A stretch of DNA of 61,544 bases. Source: Mycolicibacterium porcinum. GTDB lineage: Bacteria; Actinomycetota; Actinomycetes; Mycobacteriales; Mycobacteriaceae. Below the pieces are notes generated by a model. It saw only the letters and a program-made list of their open reading frames with translations, was not told the DNA's origin and made no database searches. Within the stretch, counting starts at the first letter, position 1; the number at the start of each line of letters is the position of its first letter. The translations under genes and the position numbers were made by a program. Below, piece by piece: positions 42,084 through 50,522 of this stretch. The stretch spans positions 1 through 61,544 of the forward strand of contig MSTD01000030.1 of assembly GCA_001942045.1 (NCBI GenBank). Direction: 5' to 3'.

Positions 42084-43576
42084 CGTGCCGCCGCGTGCGT
42101 GCCGGCGCGGCGCCCGAAGAACGATCCTTCGCCGAGTTGCACGCCGCTGGCGTATCCCATGCCGTCCTGCGCGATGTTCGACGCGCAGGCACCCGCCGCA
42201 TACAGGCCGCCGATGACGCTGCCGTCCTCCCGCAGCACCTCGCCGTCGATCGACACCGTCAGCCCACCCATGGTGAATCCCGAGTACATAGCGACGCCGA
42301 GCGACAGGTCGAAGGCCGCGTACGGACCGGTGTCCTGCGCGGCGACGTACTCGGGCTGCTTGTGGAAGTCGGGATCCTCGCCGTTGGCCGCGTTCTTGTT
42401 GTAGCGCTCCAGCGTCGCCGCCAGGTTGCCGGCCGGAATGCCCAGTGCCTCTTCGACTTCGGCGATTGTCTCGTAGCCGTCGATGAACTGGATCAGCGGC
42501 ATGGCGGGCATCTCCATGTGCGCCTCGTCGACGATGAGGTACGCCTGTTGGTCCGGCTGCTGCAGGACGAACGCCGAGGTGCGGGAGTGGTAGGAGTCCT
42601 CGTTGACGAACCGCTGTCCCTGGTTGTTGACGATGACGCCGGTCAGCAGGATCTCCGGCGGGTAGGCCGCCGCGGTGATGAACAGCTGATCCATGCCGTT
42701 GGCGACGCCGCCCGCCGCGACACCCATCCGGATGCCCAGGCCGTCGTCGTTGGGGTTGCCCAGGATGTAGGGCTCGACCTCCCCGTGATGCTTGGTGCGG
42801 CGCTTCCTACCCAGTGCCGGGGTGTATTCGGCGACCATCTTGGGGTTCATCGCGAATCCGCCGGCCGTGATGATGACCGATTTCGCTTTGACACAACCGG
42901 TTTCGCCGAAGTGCTTCCATTTCACCCCGACGACGGTGCGCTTCTCCGGATCGCCGTCGACGATCAGGTTGGTGGCCCCGACCTCGTAGCGGATCGTGAC
43001 GCCCAGCGTCTCGGCGCGCTTCAGCAGGAGATCGATCACCATCGCGGCGCCGCCCAACTCGCCCGGCACCGGCACCGAGTGTCCGCGCGGAGCCGGCTTG
43101 GCCTTCTCGGTGAACGGCCACACCTTCTCGTTGCCGGTGTAGGACAGCCCCTCGGTGCCCGGTGGCACGACGACCTTGCCCGGGTAGAAGCTGCGCTCGA
43201 ACTGAAAGCCCAGTGCTTCAAGCCAATTGAAGTGCTCGACGCTGCCGTCGCAGTAGGCGCGGATCTTGTCCAGATCGGGTTCACGGGACACGGCGACGAG
43301 GTACTTGTACATCTCGTCGGCGGTGTCGGGGTGCCCGGTCGCCTCCTGCACGGCGGTGCCCCCGCCGAGATAGAAGTGCCCGCCGGCCATCGAGGTGGTG
43401 CCGCCGGCCGCCGCGGCCTTCTCCAATACCAGTACGCGGGCGCCCTGCGCCGCGGCGCTGACCGCCGCGCAGCCTCCGGCGATGCCGAACCCGACCACCA
43501 CGACGTCGAACTCGTCGGACCAGGTTTCGACGTCCGCGGCCGCTACGACTTCGGGGACGTCGGGGATTTCCTTCAC
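42080..43576 (-). CDS. FAD flavoprotein, KstD/fumarate-reductase superfamily (Rv1817-like)
   Basis: 498-aa FAD enzyme. The dinucleotide motif VVVVGFGIAGG (residues 25-35) and EKAAAAGGTTSMAGGHFYLGGG are followed by a substrate domain. The C-terminal FAD segment GGLYAAGACASNIAQDGMGYASGVQLGEGSFFGRRAG resembles 3-ketosteroid dehydrogenases. It is orthologous to Rv1817. The gene overlaps the upstream VOC gene (ATGA), and the pair sits behind a KstR-type operator. A dehydrogenation step on a steroid-like ring or side chain is therefore the best inference; the substrate is unproven. Confidence 0.85.
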   Translation of the reverse strand: MKEIPDVPEVVAAADVETWSDEFDVVVVGFGIAGGCAAVSAAAQGARVLVLEKAAAAGGTTSMAGGHFYLGGGTAVQEATGHPDTADEMYKYLVAVSREPDLDKIRAYCDGSVEHFNWLEALGFQFERSFYPGKVVVPPGTEGLSYTGNEKVWPFTEKAKPAPRGHSVPVPGELGGAAMVIDLLLKRAETLGVTIRYEVGATNLIVDGDPEKRTVVGVKWKHFGETGCVKAKSVIITAGGFAMNPKMVAEYTPALGRKRRTKHHGEVEPYILGNPNDDGLGIRMGVAAGGVANGMDQLFITAAAYPPEILLTGVIVNNQGQRFVNEDSYHSRTSAFVLQQPDQQAYLIVDEAHMEMPAMPLIQFIDGYETIAEVEEALGIPAGNLAATLERYNKNAANGEDPDFHKQPEYVAAQDTGPYAAFDLSLGVAMYSGFTMGGLTVSIDGEVLREDGSVIGGLYAAGACASNIAQDGMGYASGVQLGEGSFFGRRAGTHAAAR

Positions 43577-44073
43577 TGCTGCTCCTGTTTCACATACTCG
43601 AAGAACGCCCGGATTTCGGGCGGAATGTAAGCGATCTCCAGATACGGCACCCCGTCCGCGACGGCCGACAGGTAGGCGAATCTCATGCCTCCCGGCATGA
43701 CGCCCTGGCAGACAACGGGCGCCCCCTCGGCCTCGGCGTCCCGCAGTTTGGCGTCGAATGCGGGCTCGTCAGCCGCTTCGACGCAGATGTGATGCAGGCC
43801 GGATCCGTGCCGGTCCAGGAACTCGGTGTAGACACTCTCGCCGCGCACGGGAGCGATGAGTTCCAGTTGGGTGTCGCCGGCGTAGCTGAGCGAGATGTCG
43901 GCCACGAAATCGGCGGGCTCGCCACGGAAGCTGCAGGTTTCGGGGCCGAAGTGGACCGAGGGCATCCGCACCCATCGACGCGCACCCAGCAGGGTGGTCA
44001 GCGTCCGTTCGGTGGCATCCAGATCGGCGGTAACCCAGGCGATCTGGACAGGTGTCTGATCAAGCATCGCCAT
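43573..44073 (-). CDS. VOC-superfamily (glyoxalase/dioxygenase-like) protein
   Basis: 166-aa protein with two beta-alpha-beta-beta-beta VOC modules. Possible metal ligands are His/Gln in the first module (QIAWVTADLDATERTL, near residue 10) and HHICVEA and EIAYIPPE in the second. It could be an epimerase, isomerase or lyase. The ATG at 44073 is 28 bases after a KstR-type operator; a second in-frame ATG lies two codons on. It is the first gene of a two-gene operon with the KstD-like flavoprotein. Confidence 0.8.
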   Translation of the reverse strand: MAMLDQTPVQIAWVTADLDATERTLTTLLGARRWVRMPSVHFGPETCSFRGEPADFVADISLSYAGDTQLELIAPVRGESVYTEFLDRHGSGLHHICVEAADEPAFDAKLRDAEAEGAPVVCQGVMPGGMRFAYLSAVADGVPYLEIAYIPPEIRAFFEYVKQEQQ

Positions 44074-44101
44074 GAGAATATCGCCCGACCGGCACGAAAG
44101 C

Positions 44102-44115
44102 TAGAACGTGTTCTA
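44102..44115. promoter_or_regulatory. KstR-type operator
   Basis: TAGAACGTGTTCTA fits the KstR consensus TnnAACnnGTTnnA exactly, and the palindrome extends one more base on each side. It lies 28 bases upstream of the VOC-flavoprotein operon. KstR represses cholesterol and lipid catabolism genes in mycobacteria. Confidence 0.75.
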
Positions 44116-44171
44116 GTTCTGCGGTTCGTCGGGTCGTGGCGAACGCCGGCCGGGCGCCCGATCGATACCGG

Positions 44172-44870
44172 TCAGGGCTGGCCGACGAGGTTCGACACCT
44201 CACCGGCGAGCGGTGTGCCTTCGCTGCGGGCCTGGCCGCTGGCGTTCTGCCACGATACGGCGGCCGGGTAGTTGCCCCACGTGCTGTTGAACATTCCCAC
44301 GATGGCAGCGCGACCGTCGGGCGTAACCACGTACACCGGACCACCGGAATCGCCCTTCTGGCTCACCACGCCGTTGGCCATGGTGAACCAGCCGTTGTTG
44401 ACGGCCTCGACGGTGCCGCAGGTCTCCCCCGTCACCACCCCGAAGTGGCAGACCGGGGCCCCGGGTGTCGGTACCACCGCGGGATCCTCCACGAGCACCC
44501 GACCGCCGGGCAGGATGTTGTTCACCACGACATCGCCGGCCAGCTGGATGGTCTCCCAGTCGGAGATCATGTGATTGGTGTCGACCGTGGCACCGTCGGG
44601 TGTGTTGTCGCGGAAAGCACCCATGTGCCCGATGAAATTGCCGTCCCGGTCGTTCACCGGCCCACCTCCGCGGCAATGCCCTGCGGTGAATCCGACCCGG
44701 CTGGCCGCATCCACGAAGCCCAGGGTGCACAGATTGGTGCCCTGGCGGATCTCCATCCCGGGGTACACCAGCGAACCTGCCGCCGCGGCCGTGGGTACCG
44801 GACACACCAGCAGCCCAGCCACCGGAACCCCCGCCATCGCCCGCATCACCCCACCAAGCCAACTGTTCAC
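44172..44870 (-). CDS. Secreted trypsin-like serine protease (Rv1815-like)
   Basis: 232-aa exported protein. A hydrophobic signal peptide ending near AAAAG (about residue 31) precedes a chymotrypsin-fold domain. The catalytic His65 lies in FTAGHC, Ser175 in GDSGGPVY, and the Asp is probably in the DTNHM segment. Paired Cys residues (NLCTLG/GHCRGG and VCHFG/ETCGT) suggest disulfides. It is orthologous to Rv1815. The start is GTG at 44870, or the ATG at codon 9. It is transcribed alone; its substrate is unknown. Confidence 0.88.
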   Translation of the reverse strand: MNSWLGGVMRAMAGVPVAGLLVCPVPTAAAAGSLVYPGMEIRQGTNLCTLGFVDAASRVGFTAGHCRGGGPVNDRDGNFIGHMGAFRDNTPDGATVDTNHMISDWETIQLAGDVVVNNILPGGRVLVEDPAVVPTPGAPVCHFGVVTGETCGTVEAVNNGWFTMANGVVSQKGDSGGPVYVVTPDGRAAIVGMFNSTWGNYPAAVSWQNASGQARSEGTPLAGEVSNLVGQP

Positions 44871-44942
44871 GGCCGGCCTCCCTCGTTTTCGGACGTGGTG
44901 AACGTCACCCTACCGACATCAATATCGGCGCGGCGGCAACTT

Positions 44943-44965
44943 CGTTACCGGGGGTACCCGTAACG
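44943..44965. promoter_or_regulatory. Inverted repeat upstream of the protease gene
   Basis: CGTTAC and GTAACG arms enclose a GC-rich centre with GGG/CCC pairing and a one-base bulge, about 75 bases before the protease start. It is a candidate operator or part of the lectin gene's 3' region. Confidence 0.3.
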
Positions 44966-44983
44966 ACCTGCCGAAAACGACGA

Positions 44984-45010
44984 CGGCCCGGACCGAATGG
45001 GTCCGGGCCG
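44984..45010 (-). terminator. Terminator of the lectin-LysM gene
   Basis: A perfect 11-bp stem (44984-44994 with 45000-45010) and 5-base loop lie 16 bases after the lectin gene stop, followed on the minus strand by a short T run (CGTTTTCGG). Confidence 0.75.
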
Positions 45011-45026
45011 CGCGTCTGTTCACAGG

Positions 45027-45647
45027 TCAGGGAATCGTCAAGACCTGGCCCGGGTGAATCAGGTCAGGGTTGGCGATGCCGCTGGCATCGGCGATCTGCT
45101 GGTACCTGTTGCCGTCGCCGTAGAACCGCTCGGCGATCGCCCACAGGGTGTCACCGGAAACCACGGTGTAGGTCCGCGGCTCGGGTGCCGGCGGGGGTGG
45201 CGGCGGCGCGGCCGGCTCGGGTGCGGCCTCGGGGGCCGGTGCGGGCTCTTCCACAGCGGCAGGTGCCACCTCGGGCTCGGGCGCGGCGGCCTCGGGGGCC
45301 GGTGGCGGCGGCTCGGAGGTCTCGGTCTTCGACGACCAGGCGGGCCCGTCGGCGGCGTACAGCACCAGGTTGCGGTCGTCCTGGAGAACCAGCTTGACGT
45401 CCTTCTTGCCCTTGGTGTCGGTGTGCCAGACCGGCTTCTCGGAGGTGTACAGCACGAAGTTACCGTCGGTCTGTACCTCCGCCCGCTGCACGTCCTGGCC
45501 GTTGGTGGAAGTCGACCAGACCGCTTCGTCGCGTGCGTACAACACGAGGTTGCCGTCGTCCTGCAACGTCAGCGTGTACGCGCCGTTGTTGGAGGTGAGC
45601 GACCCCCCCTTCTCCAGCTTCTGTCCTTCGGTCAGTGTGTCTCCCAC
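45027..45647 (-). CDS. Bulb-type mannose lectin fused to a LysM domain
   Basis: 206-aa protein. Three mannose-binding motifs QxDxNxVxY occur at residues 29-37, 59-67 and 89-97, exactly 30 residues apart, making one beta-prism II (GNA-like) lectin domain. A Pro/Ala/Glu-rich linker (about 111-155) leads to a C-terminal LysM domain (YTVVSGDTLWAIAERFYGDGNRYQQIADASG, about 157-206). There is no signal peptide. M. smegmatis has a structurally characterised lectin of this kind. It could link peptidoglycan to mannose-containing glycans. The start is GTG at 45647 behind AAAGGGG. Confidence 0.92.
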   Translation of the reverse strand: MGDTLTEGQKLEKGGSLTSNNGAYTLTLQDDGNLVLYARDEAVWSTSTNGQDVQRAEVQTDGNFVLYTSEKPVWHTDTKGKKDVKLVLQDDRNLVLYAADGPAWSSKTETSEPPPPAPEAAAPEPEVAPAAVEEPAPAPEAAPEPAAPPPPPPAPEPRTYTVVSGDTLWAIAERFYGDGNRYQQIADASGIANPDLIHPGQVLTIP

Positions 45648-45952
45648 GCATTGCCCCTTTCTGGACCGTCATCCCGGGTTGTCCACCCGGTTCAGTTGAC
45701 CTTACTGATTTGAGGTTTGCTTTGGTGCTATTCGGCTCGGCCCGAATTCAAACGTCACACAAACACTCGGGAACACCGGGTTTTTCGACGCGGATCAGCC
45801 CGGATCGCGACACCGCGGCGTGTCGCGCATCGATGCAGATCTCGAATCGTGACTGACGTCAATTGTCATGTCGGCCAATGGTTGTGGCGCTCGGTGCGAC
45901 CACGGGCGCCCGCGGGCCGGGTCGCCGGGCCAGGTCGTGGCGGGCCGGCGCG
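45648..45952. other. 305-base intergenic region
   Basis: No convincing coding sequence. It contains the promoter side of the lectin gene, a small stem CCGGGT/ACCCGG (45675-45691 region) and a perfect 8-bp stem at 45806-45827 that may end the desaturase transcript. Confidence 0.5.
45806..45827 (-). terminator. Candidate terminator after the desaturase gene
   Basis: CGCGACAC and GTGTCGCG form a perfect 8-bp stem with a 6-base loop about 125 bases beyond the desaturase stop. There is no U-run, so it is only a candidate. Confidence 0.35.
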
Positions 45953-46864
45953 TTATCCGACCGGCTGGGGTTCGGAGGCCTCGGCAGGCTGCCAGCCGGG
46001 CGGGCCGAACACGTAGCCCAGCCGGTCCCGCAGCCGGCCGGCCCGCCGTACGTCGCGGGCGATCGCCACGTATTCGTGGGTCTGCAGCTTCCAGATGTTG
46101 AACGTGCCCACCGGCTTGGTCAGCCCGTAGTGCGGCCGGAACACCTCCGGTTGGAATGTGCCGAACATCCGGTCCCAGATGATCAGGATGCCCCCGTAGT
46201 TGCGGTCCAGGTACAGCTGGTCGCGTCCGTGGTGTACGCGATGATGCGAGGGCGTGTTGAAGATGAATTCGATTGGCCGCCAGAGCTTTCCGACCCGCTC
46301 GGTGTGCACCCAGAATTGATAGACCAGATTCAGCGAGAAGCTGGCGAACACGAGCCACGGCGGGATGCCGAGCAGCGGCAACGGTATCCAGGCCAGGATC
46401 TCGCCGCTGTTGTTCCACTTCTGCCGTAGTGCGGTGGCGAAGTTGTAATACTCGCTGGAGTGATGGGCCTGGTGCGTCGCCCAGATCAACCGCACCCGGT
46501 GGGCCACCCGGTGGTACGCGTAGAACAGCAGGTCCACCCCGACGATCGCGATCACCCAGGTGTACCACCGGTTTCCCGGCAGGTGCCACGGTGCCAGATA
46601 GGCGTATATGGCCGCATAACCCAACAGCGCCAGCAACTTCCACCCGGCGGTCGTGAGGATCGACACCAGCCCCATCGAGATGCTCGTCCACGCGTCGCGC
46701 GTGTGGAACGCCCCGGCGGGCGCCCGGTCGGATTCGAGGTGCTCCAGGCGGCGGGCCGCCACCCACTCCACGGTCAGCAGCACCAGGAAGAACGGGATCG
46801 CGAAGAACACCGGGTCCCGCATCGGCGGAGGCAGGAAGTCCAGAACGGATCTGATCATGTCCAT
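45953..46864 (-). CDS. erg3: Sterol desaturase/fatty acid hydroxylase family membrane protein (Rv1814-like)
   Basis: 303-aa integral membrane di-iron enzyme. The three histidine boxes of the family are present: HRVAH, HQAHHSS and TPSHHRVHHGRD, with membrane helices before and between them. Rv1814 in M. tuberculosis is annotated Erg3 (C-5 sterol desaturase), although the real substrate in mycobacteria is unknown. The start is ATG at 46864. The upstream carboxylesterase ends 30 bases earlier in the same orientation. Confidence 0.88.
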   Translation of the reverse strand: MDMIRSVLDFLPPPMRDPVFFAIPFFLVLLTVEWVAARRLEHLESDRAPAGAFHTRDAWTSISMGLVSILTTAGWKLLALLGYAAIYAYLAPWHLPGNRWYTWVIAIVGVDLLFYAYHRVAHRVRLIWATHQAHHSSEYYNFATALRQKWNNSGEILAWIPLPLLGIPPWLVFASFSLNLVYQFWVHTERVGKLWRPIEFIFNTPSHHRVHHGRDQLYLDRNYGGILIIWDRMFGTFQPEVFRPHYGLTKPVGTFNIWKLQTHEYVAIARDVRRAGRLRDRLGYVFGPPGWQPAEASEPQPVG

Positions 46865-46894
46865 GTCAGTGTTCTCATCTCGGCGGATCGGTCT

Positions 46895-48466
46895 TCAGCG
46901 GAAATTGAGGACCTGGCTCCCCCAGGTCGCGTGCAGATCGCGGTCCAGGTCGGCGACGGTCTTGTCCTGCTTGTCGATCACCAGGACGGCTCGGTCCTCG
47001 CGACGATACGGCCGCCACACCGGCTCCCCGGCAGCGCCCGCCGGTTGCCCGGTGGCGGCGAAGTTGACCCATCGGCGACGCACCCGCTGCGACACCGCGC
47101 GTCCGTGCTTGAGCCCGCCCAGCTTGAACGTCGGATCTTTCGGGCCGGCAACCAGATTGCCCCAGACGTACGGCAACTCGGTGGCGTGGGCGGCGCCGAG
47201 CCGCAGCAGGCGCAGCATCGGGGTGGTGAAGTCGAAGCGGTACAGGTACACCGGGGCGACGGCACTGTGTCCCTCGGCGAACCACAGCGTGGGCATGCGG
47301 AACCCGATGTCACGCGCCATGCCCAATCCGATGGCCTTGGGCCGCAAACCCGAGTAGGCCGAGGTGATCTGGGCTTCGGTCGGCAGTTGCAAGCCGGGTT
47401 GTTCGGCGACGATTGCGGCGAACATCGACCGCAGTGCACCGGGGGTGATCGGCATGAGCGGTGACTTCATCCAGCGGAACACCGTGGCCTCGTGCTCGTT
47501 GGTGCCGATCAGCAGCGGTACCGGGTGCGTGCGACCCGCCCTGGCCGCCGCCACCGGGTAGTCGGGAACCAGGTCGCCGTCGACGATGGGCGCGAAGGCC
47601 AGCAGGCCCGGGCTCTGTGTCGGGACCGCATCGAACACGTCTTTGGCCGCGGACAGGATGCTGGGCACGGGAGCCTCGGACAATCGCCCGATTTCGTCGT
47701 CCGAGACGCCGAGCCGCTCGAGGAACTGACCGGCCACCGCCCGGGATCGTTCGGCGTCGTACACCGATGTCGCCGGTGAACTCTGCGCGATCGCCGCGCT
47801 GAACAGGCCCTCGGCGGCCGGGCTGGCCAGCAGGGTGGTGATGATCCCACCGCCGGCCGATTCGCCGAACAGGGTCACCCGGTGTGGGTCTCCACCGAAG
47901 GCGGCGATGTTGTCGCGGACCCAGTGGAGTGCGAGCAGCACATCCCGCAGGCCGAGGTTGGTGTCGAAACGCAGTCCCTTCGCGCCGGGCTGTCCGTTGA
48001 ACTGGGACAGGTCCAGGAAGCCGAAGGGGCCGAGCCGGTAGTTGAGCGTGACCACCACGGCGTCGCCTTCGGCGGCCAGCACCGATCCGTCGTACAGCGG
48101 CTGGCTGCCCGAGCCCAGGACGTAGGCCCCGCCGTGCACCCACACCATCACCGGTTTGCCGGCGGCGGCTTCGGTTCCGCTGGGTGCCCATACGTTGAGC
48201 ACCAGGCTGTCCTCGCCCTGGCGGCCGCCGAGGTCGAGCGGCAGCCTCGGATCGGTGATCTGTGGGCATACCGGCCCGGCTGCGGTCGCGTCGACAATCT
48301 GCCGCTGACGCGCGGGCGGTTGCGGTGCCCGCCACCGCAACTCACCGACCGGGGCGGCGGCGTAGCGAATACCCAGCCACCGCTTGACGGTTCCGTCGTC
48401 GGAACCGCGGACGGGACCGTACCCGGTGTCGACGACGGGCCCACCGGCGCGGTTCGGGTCGGGCAT
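46895..48466 (-). CDS. Type-B carboxylesterase
   Basis: 523-aa alpha/beta-hydrolase of the carboxylesterase/lipase type-B family, with no signal peptide. Features are the oxyanion-hole VWVHGGAYVLGSG, catalytic Ser203 in FGESAGG, the acidic residue in IGTNEHEATVF and a C-terminal His in GAAHATELPYVWG. The ATG at 48466 follows GAGGAG; the longer in-frame reading runs into the divergent promoter. It may be co-transcribed with the desaturase-like gene downstream, and is divergent from the SfnB/DszC-like gene. Confidence 0.9.
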   Translation of the reverse strand: MPDPNRAGGPVVDTGYGPVRGSDDGTVKRWLGIRYAAAPVGELRWRAPQPPARQRQIVDATAAGPVCPQITDPRLPLDLGGRQGEDSLVLNVWAPSGTEAAAGKPVMVWVHGGAYVLGSGSQPLYDGSVLAAEGDAVVVTLNYRLGPFGFLDLSQFNGQPGAKGLRFDTNLGLRDVLLALHWVRDNIAAFGGDPHRVTLFGESAGGGIITTLLASPAAEGLFSAAIAQSSPATSVYDAERSRAVAGQFLERLGVSDDEIGRLSEAPVPSILSAAKDVFDAVPTQSPGLLAFAPIVDGDLVPDYPVAAARAGRTHPVPLLIGTNEHEATVFRWMKSPLMPITPGALRSMFAAIVAEQPGLQLPTEAQITSAYSGLRPKAIGLGMARDIGFRMPTLWFAEGHSAVAPVYLYRFDFTTPMLRLLRLGAAHATELPYVWGNLVAGPKDPTFKLGGLKHGRAVSQRVRRRWVNFAATGQPAGAAGEPVWRPYRREDRAVLVIDKQDKTVADLDRDLHATWGSQVLNFR

Positions 48467-48523
48467 GCGGGCTCCTCGGTGAATCTGGCGAACTCCCCCA
48501 CGGTACTCATCCGCTCGGCGGGC

Positions 48524-48539
48524 CCGGAAAATATTCCGG
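48524..48539. promoter_or_regulatory. Palindrome in a divergent promoter region
   Basis: CCGGAA-AATA-TTCCGG is an inverted repeat between the carboxylesterase (start 48466) and the flavoenzyme (start 48590). It is a possible shared operator. Confidence 0.35.
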
Positions 48540-48589
48540 CTGGTTACAAACCTCGGCCCGGCGCCGAACCCCTCGTAGCGTCGGCCGCC

Positions 48590-49840
48590 ATGACCCTCAC
48601 CGACATCGATCCGATCACCGCTCCCCCAGTCCTCGGCACCGCAGAGCAAGCCCTGGCCGCCGTCGACGCCCTGGCCGCCGAACTGGCCGCGGGCAGTGCC
48701 GAGCGTGAGCGCTCCGGGGCGTCGCTGCTGCCTCAGTTACGGCAGGTCGCCGAATCGGGCCTGCTGAGCGTCGTGGTGCCGGCCGAGCACGGCGGGCCGG
48801 GTCTGTCGGCGGCGGTCAAGGTCGAGGTGTTGCGCCGGCTGTCCCGCGGCGACAGCGCCGTCGGCCAGCTCCTGCTGTCGCATTTCGTGATCGGGCAGGC
48901 GATTTCGGGTCTCGGCCGGCAGCAGCCGGCGCCGCGCATCTACGCGGACATCCTGGCCGGTGCGCAGCTGGGTAATGCCTCCGCCGAACGCGGCACCCCG
49001 ACCGGGTTGGACCGGCACACCACCGTCACCCCGCGGGGTGACGGAACGTGGGTGCTCAACGGCACGAAGTACTACGCGACCGGTGCGCTCGGCGCGAAGT
49101 GGATCGCGGTGGCCGCCGTCATCGCCGGCCGGGACGGCGAGACGGCGACGGTGTTCGTCCGGCCGGACCAGGCCGGCGTCACGCTGGATCTGGAGCAGTG
49201 GTCGGCGTTCGGCCAGCGCGGTACCGCCAGCGGAGAGGTGCGACTGACCGACGTCGTCGTCGACGGTGAGCTGGTGATCGAGGAGGGCGCCGCACCGGAT
49301 CCCGTCGCCGGTCCGCCCAGCGTGCTCGGCGCCTACGACCAGGCCCTGCACGCCGCGGTCGACATCGCTATCGCCCGCGCCGCGCTCGAGGACGGCGCCG
49401 AGTTCGTCCGCACCCGGTCGCGGCCGTGGAAGGAGGCGGTACTGGCCGGGGTGGCCCGCGCCGACGAGGAACCGCACGTGGTGCGCCGGTTCGGTGAGCT
49501 CACCGCCCGGCTGTACGCGCTGGAGGCCCTGCTGGCCCACGGCACCGCGGTGGTCGACGAGGGGCTGGCCGAGGCCGAGCTGTCCCGCGACACGGCGGCT
49601 CGCGCGTCACTGCAAGTTGCCGGGGCCAAGGCGCTGGCCCAGGAGTACGCGGTCGAAATAGCCAGTACCATCTTCGAATTGACCGGTACCTCGGGGACCG
49701 ACTCGGCGACGAACCTCGACCGGCACTGGCGCAACGTGCGCACCCACTCGCTGCACGATCCGGCCCACTGGAAGTACGTGCACCTGGGCAACCACACGCT
49801 GCACGGCACCCGCCCGCCGCGGCTGGGGCTGGTGTTGTGA
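48590..49840 (+). CDS. DszC/SfnB-like acyl-CoA-dehydrogenase-fold flavin monooxygenase
   Basis: 416-aa protein with an acyl-CoA dehydrogenase fold: helical N-terminal domain, central beta domain (VLNGTKYYATGALGAKWIAV) and C-terminal helical domain. The C-terminal HWRNVRTHSLHDPAHWKYVHLGNHTLHG block is typical of the DszC/SfnB branch, which are reduced-flavin-dependent monooxygenases rather than dehydrogenases. The catalytic Glu of acyl-CoA dehydrogenases is not apparent. Sulfur scavenging is the usual role of this branch, but no flavin reductase gene is adjacent. The start is ATG at 48590. Confidence 0.82.
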   Translation: MTLTDIDPITAPPVLGTAEQALAAVDALAAELAAGSAERERSGASLLPQLRQVAESGLLSVVVPAEHGGPGLSAAVKVEVLRRLSRGDSAVGQLLLSHFVIGQAISGLGRQQPAPRIYADILAGAQLGNASAERGTPTGLDRHTTVTPRGDGTWVLNGTKYYATGALGAKWIAVAAVIAGRDGETATVFVRPDQAGVTLDLEQWSAFGQRGTASGEVRLTDVVVDGELVIEEGAAPDPVAGPPSVLGAYDQALHAAVDIAIARAALEDGAEFVRTRSRPWKEAVLAGVARADEEPHVVRRFGELTARLYALEALLAHGTAVVDEGLAEAELSRDTAARASLQVAGAKALAQEYAVEIASTIFELTGTSGTDSATNLDRHWRNVRTHSLHDPAHWKYVHLGNHTLHGTRPPRLGLVL

Positions 49841-49857
49841 TCGGATAAGTTGGTCGG

Positions 49858-50193
49858 GTGCGGACCTGGGCGTTGTTGATCGCGGCCGTCGCCACCGAAG
49901 TCAGCGCCACGCTGTCGTTGCGCGCGTCCCAGGACCACTCGGCATGGCTGGTGCTCGTGGTGACCGGCTATCTGGCCGCGTTCGTGCTGTTGACCCTGGT
50001 GCTGCGGGCCGGAATGCCCGTCGGCGTGGCGTACGGCATCTGGGGTGCGCTGGGTACCGCCGCGACGGCCGTGCTGGCCGCGGTGCTGTTCGGCGATCCG
50101 TTCACCTGGCCGATCGTGGCCGGCATCGGTCTGATCATCGCCGGCGTGCTGCTGGTCGAACTCGGTTCGCATCCTCGGCAGGCCGAATCATGA
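49858..50193 (+). CDS. SMR-family multidrug exporter subunit 1
   Basis: 111-aa four-helix small multidrug resistance protein. The essential membrane Glu is in LLIAAVATEVSATLSLRAS, with GYLAAFVLLTLVLRAGMPVGVAYGIWGALG and GIGLIIAGVLLVEL as the other signature helices. The start is GTG at 49858. Its stop overlaps the start of a second SMR gene (ATGA), so the pair probably forms a heterodimeric proton-coupled cation exporter like EbrAB. Confidence 0.9.
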   Translation: MRTWALLIAAVATEVSATLSLRASQDHSAWLVLVVTGYLAAFVLLTLVLRAGMPVGVAYGIWGALGTAATAVLAAVLFGDPFTWPIVAGIGLIIAGVLLVELGSHPRQAES

Positions 50194-50522
50194 TGTGGCT
50201 GGCGTTGACCGGGGCCATCCTGGTCGAGGTGTTCGCCACGCTCGCGCTGCGGGCCTCGGACGGATTCCGTCGCAAGGCCTGGATCGCCCCGGTGGTCGCC
50301 GGGTACGTGATGTCGTTCTATCTGCTGTGGCTGGCGCTGTCATTGGGTGTGCCGGTGGGCATCGCCTACGGCATCTGGACCGCGTGCGGGGTCGCCCTGG
50401 TCGCGGTCATCGCCAGGTTCCTGTTCAAGGAGCCGCTGACCCCGGTGATGATGCTCGGCATCGCGTTGATCGTGTCGGGGGTGTTCACCATCGAGCTCGC
50501 CGGGGTCGGGCCCACGCACTGA
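50190..50522 (+). CDS. SMR-family multidrug exporter subunit 2
   Basis: 110-aa partner of the preceding gene: MMWLALTGAILVEVFATLALRASDGF carries the essential Glu, followed by YVMSFYLLWLALSLGVPVGIAYGIWTACG and the C-terminal helix. The ATG at 50190 is within the stop region of subunit 1. Its 3' half is overlapped in antisense by the open frame of the downstream convergent MFS gene. Confidence 0.9.
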   Translation: MMWLALTGAILVEVFATLALRASDGFRRKAWIAPVVAGYVMSFYLLWLALSLGVPVGIAYGIWTACGVALVAVIARFLFKEPLTPVMMLGIALIVSGVFTIELAGVGPTH

